A stretch of 64,000 nucleotides of DNA from Sycon ciliatum (lineage: Eukaryota; Porifera; Calcarea; Leucosolenida; Sycettidae), in contig NC_088645.1 of assembly GCF_964019385.1 (NCBI RefSeq), positions 17,848,180 through 17,912,179 of the forward strand, in the 5' to 3' direction. Numbering within the stretch: the stretch's first letter is position 1; each line of letters opens with the position of its first letter. Of the stretch, positions 55,013 to 64,000 are shown piece after piece. A model generated the notes under the pieces. That model saw only the letters and a program-made list of their open reading frames with translations, made no database searches and was not told the origin of the DNA. A program made the position numbers and the translations under genes.

Positions 55013-56539
55013 CTGCTTCAAGTTAAGCCAGAAGCCAATCGCTTCCAGGGCTTCCCCGTCCAGTTCCTTCTTTTTGCGTGGAAACGTGGCTGGGCAACGC
55101 GGTGATTCCCCAGCCTGGACTTGATCAACGAGATGAAAGCAGCCAGCTCTCTGACGACAGCTGACGTCACCATGGGCTGCACAAACTGTTGAGCTGCCAG
55201 GGATGCTACTGTCGCAGCAGCACTTGACGGATGTGTGCAGCTCCATTGTGGCGTGGACCAGCTTGGAGTTGTCAAACCACTCCATGATTTGACTCAGCAC
55301 CGCCGTTCCCAGGTCCGGATCAAGCTGAGCGACGGAGCGACACTCCACCTCCATGGAGAGACTGATGCCGCAGCGTGAATAGTACAAATGCAGCCACTGC
55401 TCTTTGCTGGAATTCCACGGCAATTTCATATGCTGCGACGAGAGCACGGTCTCCGACCAGACGGTGGATTGCGGTCGTAGCTGATTGTGCCGCTGGATAA
55501 CCTTGGTCCCAATAAACAACCATAGCGGCCGTGGGAAATGATGACCAGCTGCAGATGTGATGTAGACTTTGCTGAACAGCTTCGTATCTTCATCTTTGTC
55601 GTCATCGTCGCTCCAACAGGCATAATCATTGGTCGCAGAACAGGCAACGGATGGCATCAGGAAGATTCTTTTTTCCTTGCCTGACTTCAGTCGAATTGCA
55701 CCTGCATCAGCTAGCAAGCACATCTCATCCATTAACTTGACAAAGTATTCACGCTCCACAGGATTTCCTACGAGCTTCCTGAACCGGCAAGCTTGCTTGG
55801 GTGAACTCCGTTTTTCCCAGAGGGTTTTAGCCATGCTGTCGGTGACAAAGCCACAGTAATACAGGTGGTAGTCATCGCGATCACTTAGCGGGTAGTCATT
55901 GAGCTCCAGCTTCGGCACGATAAGAGCACCTGCCGCTTGCAGCAGGCCGGGAACATTGATGACTACCTTGTGACGCAGCTCCTCGCAATGCTCAAAGCCA
56001 AGAATATTGCCCATTCCTTGATGAAACTGCAGCATAGCCTTGAAGTCGTCTTCATTACTCTCGGTGACATTACCCAAGCTTATGGCCAACTCGCGCAAGT
56101 CGTCCAACCTGACCCAGGGCAGAGCGATATCTCCAGTGTCTGCTGTCTCCAGCAATACCAGAGTCTCGAGGAGGCGCGCTAGAGGAATTCCCGTGTGACA
56201 CATGCTTTCTTCCATCAGTTGCTCTCGCAGGTAGACTACGCCAACATCGTGCATTCCGTTGTGCTTGTTATCGACAAATACAATGTCTTTTTCCTTCTTC
56301 AGCAACGAGGCGAATCCCTTGCCCTTCAGACTTTTAAGGATGCGAGATGTCTGCCCTTCCCAATACCCGGGTGTGTTGTCGTCTGAGTTGCAGTCCTTCC
56401 GACAACCGACAATGAACACACGACATGCCTGGCTCTCAGGCAAGTGACTGACAGACTGCATTGCTTCATGAATGTAGTAGAGGCTGTCCTGACGTGAGCC
56501 CGGTGTGGGTACTTCCCTTGCTGTGCCAACTTCTTTCAC
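55013..56539 (-). CDS. CARD-ROCO gene, exon 3: end of Roc GTPase and COR domain
   Basis: A 1527-base exon, phase 0 at both ends, with acceptor ACTTGTCTACAG and donor AAGCAG/GTGAGATG. The first 60 residues finish the Ras-like Roc fold: a helix, then the strand RVFIVGCRKD, which occupies the place of the guanine-specificity motif (NKxD elsewhere, here CRKD). The COR domain follows to about residue 330, with LARLLETLVLLE, LQFHQGMGNILGF, VVINVPGLLQAA and REYFVKLMDEMCLL as recognisable blocks. In ROCO proteins COR dimerises and governs GTP turnover. The last 180 residues are unassigned and cysteine rich. No kinase domain follows. Confidence 0.88.
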
Positions 56540-56583
56540 CTGTAGACAAGTAAAGATTGGTGTTGAATGGTAACCCAGCACGT

Positions 56584-56665
<82 letters not shown>

Positions 56666-58889
56666 GCGCACATGCTCACGCACACATGATGAGACAAACA
56701 CAATAATCAATACAATGAGTTCTGACTCTGAGCTTTTGCTTATCGCTCGTTTTTCGGCCGACCGATTTGGGGATTTTACTAGTAATGATCTTCCTAATGG
56801 CAAATGTTTGTTTGAGAAGAGGCCAAGGACACGAGTCACACGACCTCAATGCACTAGTACTACAAGTACTGAAGTAGATAGTTCGAGCGGTCATGCTTGC
56901 AGCAACATCATTCGTAAACACACTTTGCAACAACATTTGGTAGACCTTCGGCTATTCTCAAAGGAACCCTCCAAAATCTGCGAAAAGATAAGCGATTTTT
57001 CGAAAAGTCTCGTTTTCGGCGAATTTTTCGGCCGGCCGATTAGGAGAAAGCCTAACCTGCATGCATGCACACATGCTTGTGCATAAGGATAAACACTAAA
57101 TGCAAACAGCACCATTTCAGAAGCACTGCACCCTTTGCAGTCAACATTGAGTATATCCAAGATTCCAGTATTCATTAGCCATATCAACAACAAAAAAACA
57201 AACAAAAAAACATCCACACAAGTGAGATTTCGCTCTAAATTTCTGATATGTAATAATTGCTACATTATTCCCGTAGCTATGCAGAAGACGTTACTTCAGT
57301 AACGTCTGGCGCTAGCCAGGGTCCACACAGCTTTAATTTGGTGTTTGTTTGTTTGTTTGTGTCACGCCTGGCGCTATCCCGTATCTGTCCCGTACCGTAT
57401 CGCACAGCTGGTATCTGTCCCGTACCGTACCGTACCATCAAACACAGCTGGCTACAAACAGCTGGCCACAATATTATGTACATGTATACGACTCCCTGTG
57501 TGTTGCATATGTGCTTGAAGGGGACGGTTGCACTTTTTGTAGCTCCGTTTTATCTGAATTTTCAGTCGTTCCTCTTACTAGTCTTGCCAAGGGGGTGGCT
57601 CTGGGTCCACCAGAGTTACCCCTGGAGTATTTCTGAATTTGCTGGGGCGAGGGTTCCGCGACACGGTCGCCAAGGCAGTGGCTTTTCAGTCAAGACCGTT
57701 GTCGTCCTCGTCTCTCCATTCGCGGTGGTGTAGCTGACCCCCGAATGGTTTCAAACTGCGAAGCTCGGAGGAGTACAGTGGTGGCAGAGGCATGAGCTGT
57801 GAGTGGAGACGGTTGCTGGAGATGGATGGTGATGCAGGGAGAAGAGTTACGCTGCCTGACGCCGTGTGGGAAATTGTTTGAACCTGCAATTTCAGTTCGA
57901 GCGCGGTGGACTTCTAGACGATGTGTCCTCATGGCTGTTTTTCAACGCTTGGCCTATCGCTGATATCCCTGCGTGGGATGTTCTTCCAGTGGAGTCCAGG
58001 TGGGACTTCGGGTGCCCACACTCCATCACCTGGTTGATTGTTTCGGAACTGCAAAAATAATTATTGTTTCCTATTTTGTGCGCATCTCTTGTCATCTCTC
58101 TTTTCTATACGTCGCACACCAGATGTACTACTATCGCCGTCTTTCTCTTGCTTTCTCTCCCTGCTTGCTGTTTTTCTGTTTCTGTTGCCACTGTCCCTCA
58201 TCATACCCATGCTTGGGTGGTGGGCGGCGGACCCGTTAGGGTTGCTGCCAATACAGTACGACTCCCTGATGTATAGAGAGACTTTCTGGAAAGAAATAGG
58301 GAGACGAGGAGGAAATGAAATTAGAATGGATGTTAGTTGCCGAATAGGTGATAGGATGCGTCAGCAAAAACATACTTTGGAAGAGAGATCCCGTCGTGTC
58401 CAAAATAGGCGTGAACGGGCGAGTCAGCGCCGGTCACAGGAAACGTCGGCAGAGTGATCCCGTCGACTCCAGAACGCGCGTGCTCGGCAGAGTCAGCGCC
58501 TTCCCAGGAAACATATCCATCAGTTCCCACAACATGCACGATGAGCTAAGTAACAAAGCATAGCGTAGGGCCCTGAGCTTCCAAGCTCTCTCGTTTAAAA
58601 AAATATTAAAAATTATGCAGTACCGTAGCACAGAAAGAATCCCCTAATCCGGGCAGGTGGGAACTGAGCACCGGTTGGCTGTAATCAGGAATCGCCCGCT
58701 ACTCAGAACAATGAGAACGTACATACTTACTGCATGCAAGTACACTCTCCCAACTGACAGGTGTCAAATAGATATGACCTTTGCGAAATAGTTCAAGTCA
58801 CACACAAACATGCTAGCTGTCCTATTGTTTCCGGCCTTCAGGACAAACACATAATATTGGGCACAGATAATTATAACAAAATCCTGTAC
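56540..58889. other. CARD-ROCO gene intron
   Basis: It holds an 80-base (CA)n run at 56585-56664, a fold-back-like pair TTTTTCGGCCG(A/G)CCGATT at 56750 and 57030, and a hairpin GACGTTACTTCAGTAACGTC at 57289. Exon-like segments at 57720-57890 and 57910-58060 run into stops and could only serve alternative ends. Confidence 0.45.
58300..58530 (+). pseudogene. Fragment resembling the N-terminal region of a Helitron protein
   Basis: The plus strand reads Arg/Gln/Glu-rich repeats (RQQKHTLEERSRRVQNRRE, then ERASQRRSQETSAE, stop, SRRLQNARARQSQRL) of the kind found before the Rep/helicase part of animal Helitrons. It is short and stop-broken; the assignment is tentative. Confidence 0.3.
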
Positions 58890-59488
58890 CTTCTCCACTG
58901 GAGCTATGGCATCCACAGCATGCCCAGCATTGTACACGATCAGGTAGGATGTACGGTACGAGCTGTAGAAAGAACGCTGCATCAGCTGGTAAGCGTGCTG
59001 ACCAGCGGTGTCCCACAGTCGAAACACGTGTATGGACGTGTCAATGGATAGATGACCGTCTTGCAGCTTGCAGTAACCCTTCTCTGTCACTCGCCTCAGA
59101 GCGGAGCGGAACACATGACTCGAGCGACCCTCCGCCTCCAGCTCAGAATCTTGTGCGCCGAGGGCAATGGAAGCTTGCCTGTGGAGCAGAGATCTAGAGG
59201 CTGATTCGCTTCCACGTCCTGCAATAATCTTGACAAGTTCAGTGCTAAGAGACTGTGTTTGCCATGCAGCCTTGGAATCACCTCTTCGGCTGATGGCAGT
59301 TGTCGCTTCTATTCCAATAGTGCTATTGTCCGCATCGGTTGGTATCGCCTCTCCACATAGCGAGGAGGTGAGACTTGATTTCCCGGACTGTGATTCACCA
59401 ATGACCACAGCGCGGGCAAATGGGATCGTGATGTCCACGTTGGGACGGCCCACGCCATTTTCATATGCAGCCCTGCTGTCAGCTACAC
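58890..59488 (-). CDS. CARD-ROCO gene, exon 2: Roc GTPase domain
   Basis: A 599-base exon with acceptor GCCTAAATCTCAG (phase 1 in) and donor GAGAAG/GTACAGG (phase 0 out). After a short lead comes ARAVVIGESQSGKSSLTSSL, a P-loop with the Lys-Ser pair, then STIGIEATT as switch I and the DTAGQ of switch II in RLWDTAGQHAYQLMQR, followed by YLIVYNAGHAVD. The stretch between switch I and DTAGQ is unusually long (about 95 residues), rich in Ser/Ala and probably an inserted loop. The domain binds GTP and, with COR, acts as a switch that needs no separate kinase here. Confidence 0.9.
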
Positions 59489-61359
59489 CTGAGATTTAGG
59501 CCAAAAAAGAAAGATGAGGGGCAAACCAGATATTTCAAAGTACATAGTTTTAGGACACATTGTGATATGTATGGCACACGTCAAGTTGGTTTGTAAGCAT
59601 GTATTCATGATGGAAGTTGGCTAGTTCCCTCAACTTTTTTTCATATTAATGATAGCTTGCATGCCGTCCTACCGGTAGGACCCAAGAAATCGCGCTGCAA
59701 AAGTGCTTTTGGTTGAGAAATTTCTTGAAACAATTGTTGAGATGAGGTCTTTGTCAGGCAAAGTAATGGCGCAAAATGCAAGGCTATGTCCAGTGCATTG
59801 CATACGCGCAATTTTATCAATAATTGTCAAAATGGCCGCACATACTCCTGTCGGAGCGATAGCAACTCTGTCCAAAGTGAATTTTGACCATGGCACATCA
59901 ATCGTGGTGAGGTACTAATGTTTTTATTCGTCTGCCAAGGCAGTGGAATGCAAAATTCCATGCACGTTTCCATGGTTACCATGGGCTGTTACCATGGAAT
60001 TTCGTAGTATGCCTTGTGTGATCACGTCTAAAATTTGTGGACTCCTTCATTAGCCCCTGAGCAACAGTTTAGAATCAAGTTTTTGGTCAATGTTAGAACA
60101 GAGGCCATGCAGCATGTCTGTGTATGATGGTCCTACCGGTAGATCCTACCGGTAGGACCGAGGTCTATGCAAGCTATCATTAAGAAAGGTTCTTACGGAT
60201 TCATTACAGAGGTTTTGCAGAGCGAACATTCGTGTGAATTTTCGTTTGACGCCACGAAAAGCGAAACTGCGTGCGAACGTTCGCAGTTTTATTGCGAAAG
60301 TTAAAGGAAATGTGAAACAAACTTTCGCAGTAATTTTCGCTGATCGCGGACAAGGGGTGAACCACCCTCATGCAATGTGTTGTGCTTCATCTGTCACAAT
60401 CCGGTATATCTTCTCTTGGCTTGGTCCGCTGGTGCTAGTTTTCCCATGTGGCAGCCAGGCGTGTTGCTTCATCTCCGGAACCATCTGTGATCGCCTGCCT
60501 GCTCACCTCATAGTCAGCTACAGCAGTGATGCAGTTTTTTTCATTTGCAGGTGATGATGCGCCGAATTACGGCATAGGCCAACCCGTTTGTCTGTGGGTC
60601 TCTGACCATGGACAACGTAGTCAAAGAGCTCTCGTCTCAGGGTGCCGCCACTTGCAACAAAAAGATTCTTAGCTCGAAATCCCATGCGAAGTTTCGCTTT
60701 GCAAAACGCCTCTAGTATCAGTTGTTTCTCTCTTTCCACTCTCTATCTGTCTTTTCTTTGTCTGTCTGCCTGCCGCTTTCTTTCTCTCTTCCCAATGGTC
60801 TCTTTACTGTAAACACATTGAAATGTTTGTTTTCGCTCTGATAATGGACCATGCTTGAAATGTCAAGCGAAAAGTCAAAGAATCACAGTAAAGAGACCCA
60901 AACATTTCAGAGAGAGAAAGAAAGAGCTGTGAGAAACTAAGTAAGCGGGAGGGGGTGGGGATGGAGCTTTTGAGAGATGGATGATGTATACGTATGCGGC
61001 TTTCTTGAAGTGTCCTAAATAGTAATATTTCAAAATGAATCCATCCTTCCAACACATAACATAGGGAGGGGTTAAGACATTTGTTCAAAGGATGAGGAGA
61101 GTGGAGGACTGCAGGTGTCATTCCACCCCTGATCACTGGTGACTTCCCAGGTTCAACCATGAGTCATGGGTATTTGACCCTTGTATATAGTGCTTCCCTT
61201 CTACTCAAAAACATGCTTTTAGCATCACCATAATAGATTCAACATATTCATAGCCAATTCGGACTCGTCGTGTAACTACAAAGTAATTGAGCACTTCATT
61301 GTCATTTGTCTATAGTACGGAAATGCCCAAGCTAAAACTAGTAGCTCTAGAGTCTGTAC
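59489..61359. other. CARD-ROCO gene intron (contains a transposon)
   Basis: Besides the element at 59650-60179, an inverted pair around TTACTGT...ACAGTAAAGAGACC (60805-60905) is visible. No further exon was found. Confidence 0.4.
59650..60179. mobile_element. TTAA-flanked inverted-repeat element
   Basis: The ends TGATAGCTTGCAT and its complement are flanked by TTAA on both sides (59646-59649, 60180-60183), as in piggyBac-type insertions. The palindrome GTCCTACCGGTAGGAC lies just inside both ends. A reverse-oriented relative is at 62392-63168. No transposase. Confidence 0.65.
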
Positions 61360-61689
61360 CTGGTGATGATTCATCTTGGTTGTCAGTGGGGCGTACTGCA
61401 GGTCTAGACGGAGAAGCATTGCGAACGTGTTCATGCAACAATGCAACTAGTTCATCATCGTGTCCACTGTCTGTCAGCAGTTGGACGAATACACGAAACG
61501 ACTCTTCAGAGCCCTTCAAGAGAATATCAAGAAGACGTGCATTACTTTCATGTGTATTTCGCGACCTCCGTATTTCGTTAACATGGGAACGTGAGAGAAG
61601 TCCATAGGAATAGGCATGGACCACAAACTCGTTAGTTTGAATCTCTTCCCTGAAACGAGTATAATTCCTCCGCACTGCAAACCACGGAT
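61360..61689 (-). CDS. CARD-ROCO gene, exon 1 found: CARD domain
   Basis: A 330-base exon, phase 1 at both ends, with acceptor TTCTTTCTTTCAG and donor CACCAG/GTACAGAC. Residues 8-90 match the CARD pattern of six helices: VRRNYTRFREEI, FVVHAYSYGLLSRSHVNEI, ARLLDILLKGSEESFRVFVQ and LLTDSGHDDELVALL. A Ser/Pro-rich linker follows. CARDs pair with other CARDs to assemble signalling complexes, so this would couple the GTPase to an immune or cell-death scaffold. The start codon must lie on an earlier exon, which I could not identify. Confidence 0.75.
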
Positions 61690-62391
61690 CTGAAAGAAAG
61701 AAATATATTTTGCAGAACAGATAGATACACCACCATGACAATGCATAGACAGAATAGGAAAAGTAGACGGTGAGGCCAAGGAGTCTTACCCTGGCAATGG
61801 CACAAAAGCATCCCCCCCCCCCCCCCCCAAACACACACACAAAATTCACATGAGTGATGCCGTCTTTGAACGTGGAACAATAACAGTACTATAATCTGCT
61901 CTTCAATGTGGGGTCCCAGAGAAATGGGCACTTTTGGCCAAAAACAAGGACAAGAACAGCAACAGCAGCAGCAAAACTATTACAAGTTCTGCGCACCTGT
62001 CCACCAACTTCCATCAGATAATTTTTTTCATTGCCAAACCATGCAATCATCTGTCGTTAGCACATTTTTCCGGCACCTGACAAGTTTCACGAATAGTTAC
62101 TCCTTTGGATTCTCGGATTATGGCTGAATTGTACGTGCACTGGTCTGACGGACCAGGCACTGCCCGCAATTAGGAATTGCCCGGAACTCAGAACATACCG
62201 GTGCATTCATACTGGTTGCATGCAAGCAAACAGTTTTGTGCCAATCAATAGTTTTAGGGGCTTTTCACGATTTTTGTGACTCTACAGGGATCAGGAAGGT
62301 GCCTGGTAGATGAAAGTATCCAGATCCGGGGAATCCGGTTTAACTGAGTTTCACTGTCCGAAAAAGCTGCAATGCAGTGTTCGGCCCTCAT
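61690..62391. other. Upstream of the CARD exon
   Basis: A C17 run lies at 61812-61828. MITE fragments related to 44489 are at 62140-62350. No convincing first exon. Confidence 0.35.
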
Positions 62392-63168
62392 TGATAGCTT
62401 GCATAGACCATCATACACAGACATGCTGCATGGCCTCTGTTCTAACATTGACCTACAACTTGGCTCTAAACTGTTGCTAAGGGGCTAGTGAAGGAGTTCA
62501 CAAGTTTTAGACGTGATCGCACAAGGCATACTACGAAATCCCGTGGTAACAGCCCATGGTAACCATGGAAATGGAGTATAGAATTATGTATTCCATTGCC
62601 TTGGTAGGGTAATAAAAACATTAGGACCTCACCATGATTGATGTGCCATGGTCAAAATTCACTTTGGACAGAGTTGCTAGCGCTCCGACAGGAATATGTG
62701 CGGCCATTTCGACAATTGATAAAATTACACATATGCAATGCACAGCAGGCATAGTGGGATGGTCTAAGACCATGATTGAGAAACAGAGGGCACCAGGTTC
62801 AAGTCCTGCTTGGAAGCGGAAGGATTTTTTCCAGCCGTGCTGCGACCCACAGTTATTTGGGAACTTGTGGCCTGGCACGAGGGTAACATGGATGCAGCTA
62901 ATGGGAGTTCGGTCTTTGACCACTTGGTGGTGGGTCTGATCTACTCACCTCCCACCGTTTAGGCGCTGCATCTGCGCCTTTGATCCTAGAGGGTGGTGGC
63001 GTTCCCACGACGGATGCGGAAAACTGGGCTTCCAGCCGAGTCTCACGCGAAGCCACATTACTTTGCCTGACAAAGATTTCTGAGCCAAAAGCACTTTCGG
63101 AGCGCGATTTCTTGCGTTCTACCGGTAGAACCCGTGGTCCTACCTGTAGGACGGCATGTAACCTATCA
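62392..63168. mobile_element. Relative of the 59650 element, interrupted by a SINE
   Basis: It matches 59650-60179 in reverse complement from TGATAGCTTGCATAG to CTATCA. The TTAA flanks are not preserved. The SINE at 62746-63054 sits inside. Confidence 0.65.
62746..63054 (+). mobile_element. tRNA-derived SINE, near full length
   Basis: About 310 bases. The head has TAGTGGGATGG (A box like) and CCAGGTTCAAGTCC (B box). The body ends with the conserved GAGGGTGGTGGCGTTCC region and a stem-loop. Truncated copies are scattered through the window on both strands. Confidence 0.75.
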
Positions 63169-63177
63169 TGACACCCA

Positions 63178-63412
63178 ATCGAACACGGTTGAGTGAGTGG
63201 TCAAGTGATCATGCGCACACCAGTCTCCTGGTCACCTTGCACACAGGCTACACTATTTACAGCCTGTTTGGGCGCGTTCCTGTCACTCGTGTTGAACCTT
63301 TGAACCTGCGAGTTGAACTTTGGTGTGAAAGTTGGACCATGCAGGCATGGTGACCAGGCGACTGGTGTACGCATGAGCACGTGACCGCTTACTCAACTGT
63401 GTTAGATTGGGA
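63178..63412. mobile_element. Fold-back element
   Basis: The arms of about 58 bases include CACCAGTCTCCTGGTCACC and, mirrored, GGTGACCAGGCGACTGGTG. No coding content. Confidence 0.7.
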
Positions 63413-63487
63413 ATAAGGGCTGAACGCTGCATCGCGGCTTTTCGGACCAAAACCAGTCGACTCAGCGTCCAAAAGACAACAACATAA

Positions 63488-63700
63488 GCCTAGTTCACAT
63501 TCGACGGGGCGCGACGGGACGCGACGTAAGGATCGACGGGACGGTCTGACGGTGTCCAATGGGAACACCAGGAATGGGAACGCAACCGTACTACTGTACA
63601 GATCGGGAAGCGACGGGAAGAGTTGGATCGATTCAACTTTTCATACCGTAGACGGCGTACAAAACGGCTGCAATTCGAGTGTGAACAGGAGATAGCTTCG
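63488..63700. mobile_element. MITE with GTTCACATTCGA ends
   Basis: CTAGTTCACATTCGACG on the left is mirrored by TTCGAGTGTGAACAGG on the right. Confidence 0.6.
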
Positions 63701-63814
63701 TGCGCCGACTAATCCCGATTCGTACTTGGAAATTTTAATTATTTTGAACACTGCGCTTCCCATGAGAACTCACAGAGTGGCTAGCACGACTTGAGTTGAA
63801 TTTGAGCAAGATAA

Positions 63815-63910
63815 GATCTCCTGCGCCTTTGATCCTAGAGGGTGGTGGCGTTCCCACGGCGGATGCGGAAAACTCGGCTTCCAGCCGAGTCTCACGCGAA
63901 CCGTGAAATT
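63815..63910 (+). mobile_element. SINE 3'-end fragment
   Basis: Matches the tail of the SINE at 62746, with the hairpin CTCGGCTTCCAGCCGAG intact and ending GCGAACCGTGAAATTT. Confidence 0.7.
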
Positions 63911-64000
63911 TATTTATTTAAGTAATAATAATATGAACAGGTCGCATATTGCCCGCACAAACAAATCATACGAGGGTCATGCATCTGTCAATGATCGTTA

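Noticed and set aside
57686..58060. Minus-strand exon-like segments between the Roc and COR exons
   Set aside because: They reach stops before any usable donor and would split a GTPase domain that joins cleanly without them. At most alternative ends.

Overview
The window is nuclear DNA of an animal. Genes are split by GT-AG introns, the standard genetic code applies, calcium-binding EGF modules sit on separate phase 1-1 exons, and there are CARD, Roc and COR domains, tRNA-derived SINEs, non-LTR retrotransposons and many inverted-repeat (MITE-like) elements. Compact EGF receptors plus CARD/ROCO signalling genes and very high repeat content suggest an early-branching metazoan such as a sponge. 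That taxonomic guess is inference; no marker gene settles it.

Left half (1 to about 37,300): a head-to-tail array of three related single-pass receptor genes, all on the minus strand. Gene A runs from 37107 to 33507 and appears complete: a short start exon, a four-cysteine ectodomain exon, one EGF exon, a 30-codon linker exon, and a Ser/Thr-rich stalk with a transmembrane segment and a cytoplasmic tail. Gene B runs from a non-coding first exon at about 30726 to 12540: the same ectodomain, five intact EGF exons plus one decayed one, then a transmembrane/tail exon. Gene C has a first-exon/promoter copy near 10607 and an ectodomain exon at 3887-3365; the rest lies left of the window. All coding junctions seen are phase 1. 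The shared ectodomain is one I do not recognise.

The ectodomain exon and its downstream intron were duplicated as a 3.4 kb block (536-3945 and 21363-30380). Copy two was later split by a full-length two-ORF non-LTR retrotransposon (22501-26855) and a small non-coding LTR element (27215-28464). Copy one keeps both empty sites.

Middle (37,300 to 49,600): mostly repeats (palindromic MITEs, SINE pieces, poly-C tracts), with weak evidence for one plus-strand spliced gene at 46044-48300.

Right third (49,648 to 61,689): a minus-strand gene whose seven recognised exons join in one open frame and encode CARD, Roc GTPase, COR, a linker and a C-terminal domain of unknown type. It is a ROCO protein without a kinase domain and with an N-terminal death-fold adaptor. 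Its introns carry a 1 kb GCACA-type satellite and microsatellites. The last 2.5 kb is nested transposons and a SINE.
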